The notes beneath the pieces were generated by a model, which worked only from the letters and a program-made list of their open reading frames with translations, was not told where the DNA came from and ran no database searches. Position numbers and translations under genes: made by a program. Below are positions 34,679 through 43,221 of a stretch of DNA of 64,000 bases, piece by piece. This stretch comes from NORP240 sp038134485 (GTDB taxonomy: Bacteria > Pseudomonadota > Gammaproteobacteria > Pseudomonadales > Pseudohongiellaceae): contig JAYPVG010000001.1 of NCBI GenBank assembly GCA_038134485.1, positions 186,001 to 250,000 of the forward strand, written 5' to 3'. Each line of letters starts with the position of its first letter. The stretch's first letter is position 1.

Positions 34679-35713
34679 CTAGCCGTATCCCGCCCCCGCC
34701 ACGCCTACATAAACCGAGTACAGCGACTGGCTGGCAGTCATGAACAGGCGGTTTCTGCGGTTTCCGCCGAAGCATACATTCGCGCAGCGCTCCGGCAGGC
34801 GGATAACACCTATTGTGTCTCCGTCGGGAGCGATGATGAGTACACCGGGCATCGCACCGGCCCAGATATTTCCGTCCACGTCGCAACGCATGCCGTCCGC
34901 GCCAGAGAGTTCGCCGGGCAGATCTGGCCTTGTAAGCTGCACGTGTCGACGACCGTTGCGCAGTCGGGCACCGTCCACATCCCAGACGCGGATTTCCCTG
35001 CCGGCCCCGGTATCGGCTACATAGAGCCGTCGGTAGTCCGGCGAAAAGCACAGCCCGTTCGGAGCGTCGATATCGTCGGTGACCCGGGTGATTTGACCGT
35101 TGTCGCCATCGACCCGGTATACGGCGAAAGGCAGTTCGGCGTCCGCCCGATTACCCTCGTAATTGCCGCGAATGCCGTAGGGTGGGTCGGTGAACCAGAT
35201 ACTGCCGTCGGGGTGCACCACCACGTCGTTCGGCGAATTGAGTGGTCTGCCGTCAAACGCATCCGCGATAACGGTGACCTCGCCGGAATGCTCGTAACGC
35301 ACGACCCGGCGCCCGCCGTGTTCGCAGGACAGCTGTCGACCCTGCTGATCGAAGGTATTGCCGTTACTGTGCCCTGACGGACTCCGGAACTCGGTGACGT
35401 GACCATCCTCTTCCAGCCAGCGCAGCTGCCTGTTATTGGGAATGTCGCTCCATATCAGGTAACGGCCCACGCCGTTCCACGCCGGACCCTCTGCCCACAG
35501 GGTACCGGTGTAATGGCGCTGAATCGGCGTGTTAAACAGGATGTAAGGCCGAAATCGGGGATCCAGAGCGATAATATCGGGATCGGGGTAGGGAAGCGGG
35601 TTGGCGCCGGACCAGTCCCTGGGTTCATAGGGAGGCAGTCCGCTCTGCCCGCGGGCCAGGACCGGAAGCACGCTGGATGCTAGGCTGGCAGTAAGAAAAG
35701 TGCGGCGTTTCAT
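34679..35713 (-). CDS. SMP-30/gluconolactonase-family protein with Tat-like signal
   Basis: 344 residues. The start MKRRTFLTASLASS is a twin-arginine signal, so export in folded form is likely. The six-bladed propeller of the SMP-30/gluconolactonase/LRE family is recognised by EGPAWNGVGRYLIWSDIPNNR, the NSPNDVVVHPDGSIWFTDPPYG block with Asn and Asp metal ligands, and GLCFSPDYRRLYVADTG. It hydrolyses sugar lactones. Following glucose-dehydrogenase-type PQQ enzymes in the neighbourhood, it could open the lactones they form. Confidence 0.9.
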   Translation of the reverse strand: MKRRTFLTASLASSVLPVLARGQSGLPPYEPRDWSGANPLPYPDPDIIALDPRFRPYILFNTPIQRHYTGTLWAEGPAWNGVGRYLIWSDIPNNRQLRWLEEDGHVTEFRSPSGHSNGNTFDQQGRQLSCEHGGRRVVRYEHSGEVTVIADAFDGRPLNSPNDVVVHPDGSIWFTDPPYGIRGNYEGNRADAELPFAVYRVDGDNGQITRVTDDIDAPNGLCFSPDYRRLYVADTGAGREIRVWDVDGARLRNGRRHVQLTRPDLPGELSGADGMRCDVDGNIWAGAMPGVLIIAPDGDTIGVIRLPERCANVCFGGNRRNRLFMTASQSLYSVYVGVAGAGYG

Positions 35714-35927
35714 CGCGGTTCGTTTGTTGTTCTGATTAGTTGAAATGTCTGTGTTATGTATCTATCGGATGCTAACCAAAGCCGTATTCAATGTCGAGAA
35801 TTGCGCCCGCGTGGACTTCCTGGGAAATAGCTTTTATGCTCAATCAGGAGTCCGGAAATCTGATCTTGTCAGCGTATTCGCGAGCGCTGACGGTGCAGAA
35901 GGATTCTTGCAAAACCGGAGAGTAGTC

Positions 35928-36395
35928 GTGGCCGACTGGCAGTGGGATCGAACCAATCCGTTTGTAATCGAAGTTGAGGTGACCACAGAGTGCGTGGACG
36001 GGTACGGTCATGTTTCCAACCATCATTTTCTGCGCTGGATGACCGAATGCGCATTTGCTCACTCGGATGCCGTTGGTTTGCCCGCATCAACGTGCAGGGA
36101 AATGAGACGTGGTATGGCAGTGCGAGACATCAGCGTTCACCTGTCGGGTTCTGCCTATAAGGGGGACCGGCTGGAGGTAGCTAACTGGATATCGAAATCT
36201 GATGGCAGATTGCGCGCATCCCGGCAATTTCAGATTGTTAATGTAGCGAGTGGCAAGACTCTCGCCAGGGGAGAAGTGGATTTTGTTTGTACTAACCTCG
36301 ACAACGGCAGACCGGTAAAAATGCCGGCGATTTTTGCCGCTACCTATGTGGTCCAGAGCTCGCCAATAGACAGTTCGGCAGAGGGAATACATTGA
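35928..36395 (+). CDS. Hot-dog fold acyl-CoA thioesterase (4HBT family)
   Basis: 155 residues from GTG 35928, with GGAG seven bases upstream; a longer frame back to 35745 exists but lacks homologous content. The 4-hydroxybenzoyl-CoA thioesterase-like pattern CVDGYGHVSNHHFLRWM is near residue 23, with the Asp-x-x-Gly-His active site. It is first of a three-gene run, the next start overlapping its stop. The acyl substrate is unknown. Confidence 0.82.
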   Translation: MADWQWDRTNPFVIEVEVTTECVDGYGHVSNHHFLRWMTECAFAHSDAVGLPASTCREMRRGMAVRDISVHLSGSAYKGDRLEVANWISKSDGRLRASRQFQIVNVASGKTLARGEVDFVCTNLDNGRPVKMPAIFAATYVVQSSPIDSSAEGIH

Positions 36396-36826
36396 GCACT
36401 TTACTGACACTAAAAGACAATTTCAGCCAGCGGCCGTGGTGGATGAACGGCCTGCTGCTGTTCTGCGCGTATATGACTTTTGTCTATGTCCCCTGGGACC
36501 TGCTGTCCAAGCCCGTCAGCGATGCCCAGGAAGTGTGGTTCGGTCTCATGCTCACAGGCTGGGCAGCCAAGGCAACAGAACCGCTGCACTGGCTGATTTA
36601 CGCAGCGGGCATGATTGGCTTCTGGCATATGCGAAGCTGGATGCATCCCTGGGCAAGCCTCTATACGAGCCAGGTTGCGATCGGCATGCTGGTGTGGAAC
36701 GTTTTCGACGAGCGCGGTCAGGGGATTGGCGGCGGACTGCTTAGCGCTCTACCGTTTCTGCTATTGGCAAGTTTACTCTGGGGATGCCGAAGCAGGTTCT
36801 CTAGCGCTTCCAAGACCGCCTCATAA
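36392..36826 (+). CDS. Small polytopic membrane protein, unknown
   Basis: 144 residues with about four membrane helices, starting at TTG 36392 that overlaps the TGA of the thioesterase gene, with GAGGG upstream, which indicates translational coupling. Helices are interrupted by short polar turns (LSKPVSDAQEVWFG, WNVFDERGQGIGG). Trp-rich segments (PWWMNG, VPWDLL, MRSWMHPW) stand out. I recognise no family. It might be an accessory of the antiporter that follows 15 bases later. Confidence 0.7.
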   Translation: MSTLLTLKDNFSQRPWWMNGLLLFCAYMTFVYVPWDLLSKPVSDAQEVWFGLMLTGWAAKATEPLHWLIYAAGMIGFWHMRSWMHPWASLYTSQVAIGMLVWNVFDERGQGIGGGLLSALPFLLLASLLWGCRSRFSSASKTAS

Positions 36827-36841
36827 GATGACCGAGATCCC

Positions 36842-38341
36842 GTGTTGAAGGCCAGCCCAGACCAGATTTTTGTACCCAGCTTTTTTCGCGCACTTGTGTG
36901 CTTTCTGGGGATAATCGCATTGCTTTCTGTGGGCTTGTTCGCGCTGGAGGTGGACCTTCACAGCCTCATGTTTCTGAGTCTGCTGTGGGCAGGACTCCAT
37001 GCCAGACTGATGGGACACGAGTACGCCAAAATTCGGTCCATGATGAGTCAGGCTATCAGCCAGGCGCTACCTGCGATCTACATCTTTTTGCTGATTGGCA
37101 TGGTGATCGCCAGTTTCATGCAGGCCGGCACGATAGCCAGTCTGATCTATTTTGGACTGCAGTTGCTCGATCCTTCCTGGTTCCTTGTTGCAGCACTGTT
37201 TCTGTGCAGTGTCATGTCACTGGCTACAGGGACTTCGTGGGGTACCGCCGGCACCCTCGGCGTGGTCCTGATTGGAATAGGAGAAGCGATGGGCATGCCA
37301 CTACCTCTGGTAGCTGGCACCATAGTGGCAGGCGCTACTTTCGGCGACAAGCTCTCACCAATTTCTGACACAACCAACTTGGCGGCCATGAGCGCGGGAA
37401 CCAGTTTGTACCGTCATATTGGCTCCATGCTCTATACCACGCTGCCTACCATCCTGATTACCGCTGCCATTCTGCTTGTTATAGGAGTAACGCAGGGATC
37501 CTCAACGATTCCGACCCAGAATATCGATAGCATCCGGGCTGCCCTATCCGGCAGCTATCGGGTACAGCCGCTGGTAACCTTTCTACCCTTGATTGTCATG
37601 GTGGTCTTAAGTGCGCGTCGAGTGGCGGCGGAAGTCACTATGGCGGCGAGCGTACTATTTGCACTTGTGATTGCGACGCTTTATCAGGGGACTGGTCTGG
37701 CCACAGTGTTGAATGCCCTGTGGCTTAACACTCCCGGAACTACTGGAATCGCCAGTCTGGATGAATTGCTGGGTCGTGGTGGGATTAACAGCATGGCCTG
37801 GACCCTGTTACTGGCTCTTATGGCTCTTGCCCTTGGTGGCATACTGCATGAAAGCGGCATTCTAAATCGGCTGCTGGCGGGGCTGTTGGTACGGGTGCAG
37901 CGAACGTATGCGCTGATAGCAACCACTATAGGTGCGGGCGTGGTAGGCAATATGGCGATGGGCGAAGCCTACATTTCGATTGTTCTGAACTGTCAGCTGT
38001 TCAAGCAGCATTTCCAGGAGAAATCTCTTGACGAGGCAGTCCTCTCTCGCAGTGTGGAGGAGGGTGCCACACTGACTACTGGCCTGATTCCTTGGACTAC
38101 CGCAGGTGCGTTCTACACCGCGACCCTGGGGGTTTCGACCCTGGAATACGCACCCTACGCGTTTTTCAATTATATGAATGGGTTTGTTGCCATTATTATG
38201 GCGTTGCTGGGGATTGGGTTGCTAAAAGGTGCGGTGNNNNNNNNNNGCGCCAAACTATTTAAAGAGCTTCTGACTATAGTAAAACGGTCGACAGTTAGCA
38301 AAGAGTTGCGGGTGTGTTTGGATTCAATTTCACTTCATTAA
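36842..38341 (+). CDS. NhaC-type Na+/H+ antiporter (10-N gap near the C-terminus)
   Basis: About 499 residues from GTG 36842 as drawn, with ten or more membrane helices. NhaC-family features are GTSWGTAGTLGVVLIGIGEAMG, TIVAGATFGDKLSPISDTTNLAAMSAGT, and ATLTTGLIPWTTAGAFYTATLGV. It should exchange cytoplasmic Na+ for H+, fitting a marine lifestyle. The gap at 38237-38246 separates the last helix from a 30-residue tail, so the true C-terminus and length are uncertain. As drawn it overlaps the next gene by 28 bases. Confidence 0.88.
   Translation: MLKASPDQIFVPSFFRALVCFLGIIALLSVGLFALEVDLHSLMFLSLLWAGLHARLMGHEYAKIRSMMSQAISQALPAIYIFLLIGMVIASFMQAGTIASLIYFGLQLLDPSWFLVAALFLCSVMSLATGTSWGTAGTLGVVLIGIGEAMGMPLPLVAGTIVAGATFGDKLSPISDTTNLAAMSAGTSLYRHIGSMLYTTLPTILITAAILLVIGVTQGSSTIPTQNIDSIRAALSGSYRVQPLVTFLPLIVMVVLSARRVAAEVTMAASVLFALVIATLYQGTGLATVLNALWLNTPGTTGIASLDELLGRGGINSMAWTLLLALMALALGGILHESGILNRLLAGLLVRVQRTYALIATTIGAGVVGNMAMGEAYISIVLNCQLFKQHFQEKSLDEAVLSRSVEEGATLTTGLIPWTTAGAFYTATLGVSTLEYAPYAFFNYMNGFVAIIMALLGIGLLKGAVXXXXAKLFKELLTIVKRSTVSKELRVCLDSISLH
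38237..38246. other. Scaffold gap of 10 N in the antiporter gene
   Basis: Flanks gcggtg and gcgcca share no useful overlap. The amount of missing sequence is unknown, so the C-terminal tail of the antiporter is unreliable. Confidence 0.8.
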
Positions 38342-39783
38342 TCTGGATAGCTGGATTCCTTTTAATTGCATTGATGGGTTCTCACTGGATCAGTTTTGAC
38401 TCTGATCTTGTTCTACACATTCTCTACGGCAGGCAGATGATTGCAGGAGGGATACTGGAATCTGATCCACTGTTATTGGGGATCACAGAGCCTCCGATTC
38501 TGCAAGAGTGGCTATTTGAGATAGTAGTAGCCTGGATTGAAAGCTTGATCGGACTTCAGGGTCTGGTTCTGGTATTCGCCATTCTACTGGGTAGCCTGTT
38601 GGCCGGTGTATTCCGACGCATGCGCCAACAGGGGGTATGCTTGTGGGTAGCGCTGGTGTTCCTGTTTGTGGTAATTCTGACGCTGCGGGTTCACCTGATT
38701 ATCCGACCGCACTTGATCAGTTGGGCGGCAATCTTTTTGCTGGCAGCAATTCTGCATGATTGGAACGTCGGTAAACGCTCTTTTTTGTCAACACTCCTGT
38801 CGGGCGTAATTATCATGTTGTTCTGGGCCAATTTACATGGTGGTTTCCTTATTGGCCTCGTGTTGACGTCCTTGTTCGTAGTAGACAATTGTCTGAATGT
38901 CAGTACTCGTCGAGGGTTAGAAAAATTTCTTCAGGCGCTTTTCTTATTTTCGGCGTTTGGACTGATCACTTTTCTGAATCCCTGGGGCTGGCACCTGCAC
39001 GAGCATCTTGCCAGTTTTCTCACTAGCAACCTGATCATAGAATCCACTCCGGATTTTTTTGCTCCCAGCTGGGATAACGCGACTCTTCAAATTCTGATAC
39101 TCGTCGCGCTTGCAGTCATTGTACCGATGCTAGGAAGCGTTCGTCGCATCTCAGTGGGAGACTGGTTACTTTTCATTGGGTTGCTTTACGCGGCCGCTAC
39201 TTCCGTGAGGAATATTCCTTTCTTTGGCCTGCTTATGTTGCCCATTGCGGCAGTGCAATTACAGCAGATAATTATGAAATCGAGTCGGCCCTTGCCCCGC
39301 CTAATATTGGAGTCGTCTCAGCGCCTTGAGCATGATCAGGGAAATAATAACGGCATTGGTTGGCCAATTATGGTCGTCGGGATCATGGTGGGATTATTTC
39401 TGACCGGCGTCATCCGAGTGGGATTGACCTCTATAAACGTTCCAGCCGGAGCATTGCAATGGATCAACGCTCAGCCGTCGCTAAACCAACAGCCGGTATT
39501 CGCAGATTCTTTATTTGCCGGATTTGTTCTTTTTGGCACGCCGACTGAGCGGGTTTATTTGCACTCGCTTACCGCGAATTATCCACACTATCTGGTTGAA
39601 GATTATTTGAGGGTTGCAAGAGGCGAGAACGGATGGGAGGAAATAGTGGCAAAATTTAATTGGGCTATCGTGAAGACAGACAGGGCTCATGCCAGAACCT
39701 TTTCAAAATCGTTTTGCTGGAGGCTTGTTTATTCTGACTCCCAGGCTACTGTATTTGAGAGGGTCTGCGGGTTGAACAGGTGA
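38314..39783 (+). CDS. Polytopic membrane protein, GT-C glycosyltransferase-like
   Basis: 489 residues with about ten membrane helices, starting at GTG 38314. Periplasmic first loop: SHWISFDSDLVLHILYGRQMIAGG, with acidic residues near where GT-C enzymes carry their catalytic Asp, then EWLFEIVVAWIESLIGLQG. The RPHLISW motif follows a later helix. The C-terminal soluble domain has LNQQPVFADSLFAGFVLFG. This layout is that of polyprenyl-phosphate-sugar-dependent transferases, but no conserved family name can be given. It precedes the YIDPxTGS block by 270 bases on the same strand, which suggests a role in surface glycan assembly. Confidence 0.65.
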   Translation: MFGFNFTSLIWIAGFLLIALMGSHWISFDSDLVLHILYGRQMIAGGILESDPLLLGITEPPILQEWLFEIVVAWIESLIGLQGLVLVFAILLGSLLAGVFRRMRQQGVCLWVALVFLFVVILTLRVHLIIRPHLISWAAIFLLAAILHDWNVGKRSFLSTLLSGVIIMLFWANLHGGFLIGLVLTSLFVVDNCLNVSTRRGLEKFLQALFLFSAFGLITFLNPWGWHLHEHLASFLTSNLIIESTPDFFAPSWDNATLQILILVALAVIVPMLGSVRRISVGDWLLFIGLLYAAATSVRNIPFFGLLMLPIAAVQLQQIIMKSSRPLPRLILESSQRLEHDQGNNNGIGWPIMVVGIMVGLFLTGVIRVGLTSINVPAGALQWINAQPSLNQQPVFADSLFAGFVLFGTPTERVYLHSLTANYPHYLVEDYLRVARGENGWEEIVAKFNWAIVKTDRAHARTFSKSFCWRLVYSDSQATVFERVCGLNR

Positions 39784-40053
39784 ATGCAAATTAAATTTGT
39801 TAAAAAGTTTGGCGCAATAATTCGATATTCATTTCCATAAGATAAAATGTTTTGTAATTAGGTTCGCGCAACGATGGTATTTAAAGTGATTTGAAAATTT
39901 TTTATCGTGAGACGAGTTTACTTAAGGTCTGACAATCTTTACCTTCAGCAGGTTAGATAAGAAGATTTGTATTAAACATGCGTCAGTAATCTCATAGTTA
40001 CCGAATATTCTGACATTTTTCGGAGATAAGCTTGCAAAAAGGAGCAGCGGGCC

Positions 40054-40275
40054 ATGTCGAAACACCTGATCGCCATAAGCTTCATCATTCTGGGTTGGAT
40101 GCCGCAAGCTTATGCGTATATTGACCCGGTTACGGGCAGCGTCATTATTCAATCAATTGTTGCCGCAGTAGCAGTCGTACTGGTTGCTATGCGACGGCTC
40201 CGGGAAAGAATCGTGGGCCTTTTCAGAAAGAAAACTGAAAATGAGGATGATCAGCGGGACTCTGCACAGCCGTGA
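40054..40275 (+). CDS. Tiny membrane protein with YIDPxTGS motif
   Basis: 73 residues. It has a signal-peptide-like helix (MSKHLIAISFIILGWMPQAYA), the motif YIDPVTGS directly after it, a second hydrophobic helix (VIIQSIVAAVAVVLVAMR), and a basic then acidic cytoplasmic tail. Small proteins with the A-Y-I-D-P-x-T-G-S pattern are known to me from surface-polysaccharide neighbourhoods, but I know of no assigned function. AGGAG precedes the ATG, and its stop overlaps the GTG start of the methyltransferase fusion, so both are translated together. An unprocessed two-helix topology is the alternative to signal cleavage. Confidence 0.8.
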   Translation: MSKHLIAISFIILGWMPQAYAYIDPVTGSVIIQSIVAAVAVVLVAMRRLRERIVGLFRKKTENEDDQRDSAQP

Positions 40276-41684
40276 TTTCAAGTCCCATACGCGATCCAGG
40301 ATCATTTAGAGATCCGTCCGCTTACGTCTTTCACGACGGAAGTCGCATAGTTCGCGCTATCTGTGAATCGTCAATCAATGAATTTCAAAGTAATTTTGAT
40401 AGCGGCATATATGAATACCTTGCGGCTAGGGGCTTGATGATCGATTGCCAGCGCATTGAAGTTGACAATCGGACGATTGGTGGACTGGAGGGTGCACGAG
40501 GAGAGAAGATTGCCGCACTTTTTGAACATCCAAAAATTCCATTCATCAGCTATCCTTACGAATGGGTTTTTTCTCAGCTAAAAGATGCTGCGCTTGCCCA
40601 CCTAGACTTGCAACTTGCAGCTTTTGAGCAGGGATTCGTCCTCAACGATGCGACCGCTTTTAACATGCAGTTCCTGCATGGGCGACCAGTTCATATAGAT
40701 CACATGTCGCTCAGTCGATATAGAGAAGGTCAGGTATGGGCCGGGTATAATCAATTTTGCCGACAGTTTTTGCTGCCCTTGCTAATCGAAGCCTGGTCCG
40801 GCGTGTCCTTCCAATCAATCTATCGAGGATCCCTCGACGGGATAAGTTTTGACGACGCTTTAGGTATTCTGCCTCGACACCGGATGTTTTCAAGCCCCAG
40901 CGCTATGATACATGTTTATCTCCACGCCAAAGCTATAAGAAATAGCGCTCGGTCTCAAGAAAAGCCAATAAATCCAACGAAACTAAGCCCCAAAAATTAT
41001 CAGGCATTATTGCAGCAGCTCCGCGATTTCATTTCCGGTTTGCAATCAAGCAGACGTCGGGCAAGTTTATGGGATAAATACGATGGTTCGAATACGTACA
41101 CCGAATCCATGCGAAGTGAAAAGGTGGCAGTTGTGAAGGATTGGGCCTCAAGATTCAAGCCGCCAATGGTCATAGATATTTGTGGAAATACCGGAGACTA
41201 TTCAAATACCGCTCTGGAAGGTGGAGCGTCCTCTGTAGTGTTGATCGATAACGATGCTGCTTCGTTAGAAAAAGCGTATAGGGTTTATCGCAATTCCGAT
41301 AAACCGGTGTTGCCGCTTCTGATGAATGTTCTGGACCCATCTCCGAATATGGGATGGCGGCAGATAGAACGCCAAGGTCTGGCTTCGCGCGCAGCAGCAG
41401 ACGGCGTCATTGCACTGGCGGCGATCCACCATCTGGTGATCGGCGGAAATCTCCCTATGGCAGATGTGCTGCGCTGGATAATGGAGATGGCACCCACGGG
41501 CGTAATTGAATTTGTGCCGAAACAGGATCCGATGGTTGCTGGCTTGTTATCGGCTCGCGAAGATATTTTTTCGGACTATACGGAAGACTTGTTCCGCAAA
41601 ACGATTTCACAAAATGGTGAGATCGTTTCAGAGCATTTTTTTGAGGAAAATGGCCGCCTTCTGGTCGCCTACAAAACGAGATGA
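40272..41684 (+). CDS. Fusion of kinase-like domain and class I SAM methyltransferase
   Basis: 470 residues from GTG 40272, overlapping the previous stop. The N-terminal half (about residues 10-220) has NDATAFN near 124-130 followed by HIDHMSL near 141-147. These look like the Asp-x4-Asn catalytic loop and the metal-binding Asp of aminoglycoside-phosphotransferase/kinase-like folds. The C-terminal half is a Rossmann methyltransferase with motif I DICGNTGDY (about 301-309), the acidic strand end VLIDND, and AAIHHLVIGGNLP. I recall similar proteins annotated as NoeA-like nodulation or plain methyltransferases. Substrate is unknown; the context suggests modification of a lipid-linked or surface glycan. 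Confidence 0.8.
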   Translation: MISSPIRDPGSFRDPSAYVFHDGSRIVRAICESSINEFQSNFDSGIYEYLAARGLMIDCQRIEVDNRTIGGLEGARGEKIAALFEHPKIPFISYPYEWVFSQLKDAALAHLDLQLAAFEQGFVLNDATAFNMQFLHGRPVHIDHMSLSRYREGQVWAGYNQFCRQFLLPLLIEAWSGVSFQSIYRGSLDGISFDDALGILPRHRMFSSPSAMIHVYLHAKAIRNSARSQEKPINPTKLSPKNYQALLQQLRDFISGLQSSRRRASLWDKYDGSNTYTESMRSEKVAVVKDWASRFKPPMVIDICGNTGDYSNTALEGGASSVVLIDNDAASLEKAYRVYRNSDKPVLPLLMNVLDPSPNMGWRQIERQGLASRAAADGVIALAAIHHLVIGGNLPMADVLRWIMEMAPTGVIEFVPKQDPMVAGLLSAREDIFSDYTEDLFRKTISQNGEIVSEHFFEENGRLLVAYKTR

Positions 41685-43147
41685 AATTACTCAAAATCAC
41701 AACGACGGGCATAGTCGCTTCGTCTCTACCAGTCAACCTATTGCTTGATTTTGGATATTCGTTTTTTAGTCTCGAGGTATTGGGCACGGCGGCATGTCTG
41801 GCGATTGCCGGAGCGGCGATAGGCGCAATGACCGCCCGCTCGTTTGCGTATGCATATTTTCTGGCAGTATTGATCTATTTGTTCACAGAAATTTACTTTT
41901 TTAATTGGGGGTTAGTTCAGGCATTAATTTCTATAACCGGGTTATTTCTACTTATATTCACATTGCGTAAAACGGGAATAAAACTATTGCCCTACATATT
42001 GGTATTTGCGGCTTTTTTTTCCATTTCGGCAATGTTCAAGCCACAACCCTCTATGCTTTTGACGACTAATTCTGGCCAATTTTCTGTTACTAACCAGACT
42101 CAGAGTTTGCTCCATATAGTGCTTGATGAATTGGCCTCGCCATACGCCAGCGCCTTTCCTCCAGCGCCGGGCCATCCTGCAGAAACAATGTTAGAAGAAC
42201 TTTTTATGCAAGGTTTTCAAGTAAAAGCTCAGGCGTTTTCAATAGATACTCTTACGGTTCGTTCCTTGAGTGCTTTAGTTGCTCTAGATCCATTACACAC
42301 CGAGTTCAATACCTTCCGGCCTGGGTCAATTATCGCAAATGCAGTAACAAACAATAACTATATGAAAACGTTGTCTGGATTGGGGTACAACGCAAAAATA
42401 ATACAATCAAATTATCTGGACTATTGCAGTGAATTGAAGAACGTCTTGTGTCAGACATACTCGCGTGTAGGACACGTAGATTCGTTATCCTCAGCGCCCA
42501 TCAGTGAAAGATTGAAAATTGCTTTTCTGACGATAAACGAGTCGATGAAATCGAATACCCGCGCTGGAGTAATGCCATATGCTATTATTATGAGCATGAT
42601 TGAAGGTCGCAGACCTGTCCTTGATGCGTATGTTCCTTTGATTTCGCACGAGTTAATGCAGGGTATGGTTCTCAAGCAGGTAGAGTCAATAAGACCAGGA
42701 GAGGTTTACTATATCCATCTCCTGCTTCCACATTTCCCATACGTTTATGATGCAAATTGTGAACAACGCAGAATTAACGATTGGGGATATCCGGACCGCC
42801 ATAGTGCAGAACAAAACACTGCACGCTCCTACGCAAAGTATTGGGACCAGGTCGCTTGCGTGAAGAATGTGCTTTCTAAGATTTTGAGCGCAACCGCCGA
42901 AAAAGACTTCTTGACTACGATAGTACATGGTGACCACGGTGCTCGCGTATTATGGCTAACTGATAATGAAACATTTGATGATAATCGCAAGACATTCGTA
43001 GCTGCGCGATCTTCCGTACTTGAGCCTGGGATTCATCTTGAGCCAGTCGAATTGCAGACATCGGTGATAAATATTTTAGAATCTTTCATAAATCGCAGTC
43101 GGACTCTCGCGGATCCGATATCAGTTGAAGTTTCTCAAACAAATTGA
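41681..43147 (+). CDS. Membrane-anchored sulfatase/alkaline-phosphatase-fold protein
   Basis: 488 residues; ATG 41681 overlaps the methyltransferase stop (ATGA). About four N-terminal membrane helices (to residue 125) precede a periplasmic hydrolase domain. HIVLDE near 145 supplies the first metal Asp, TLTVRS near 190-195 offers a Thr nucleophile, HLLLPHFPY lies near 346, and HGDHGAR near 416 gives the last metal ligands. This matches metal-dependent phosphotransferases or phosphoglycerol transferases of the sulfatase superfamily, more than true sulfatases, since there is no Cys-x-Pro-Ser-Arg formylglycine site. Confidence 0.8.
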   Translation: MKLLKITTTGIVASSLPVNLLLDFGYSFFSLEVLGTAACLAIAGAAIGAMTARSFAYAYFLAVLIYLFTEIYFFNWGLVQALISITGLFLLIFTLRKTGIKLLPYILVFAAFFSISAMFKPQPSMLLTTNSGQFSVTNQTQSLLHIVLDELASPYASAFPPAPGHPAETMLEELFMQGFQVKAQAFSIDTLTVRSLSALVALDPLHTEFNTFRPGSIIANAVTNNNYMKTLSGLGYNAKIIQSNYLDYCSELKNVLCQTYSRVGHVDSLSSAPISERLKIAFLTINESMKSNTRAGVMPYAIIMSMIEGRRPVLDAYVPLISHELMQGMVLKQVESIRPGEVYYIHLLLPHFPYVYDANCEQRRINDWGYPDRHSAEQNTARSYAKYWDQVACVKNVLSKILSATAEKDFLTTIVHGDHGARVLWLTDNETFDDNRKTFVAARSSVLEPGIHLEPVELQTSVINILESFINRSRTLADPISVEVSQTN

Positions 43148-43221
43148 TGCACAAATTTCTGGAAGCCCCAATACGAACGAATCGTCTCGTGTTGGACTCG
43201 AAAGTTGCTTTTCTGGTTTGT

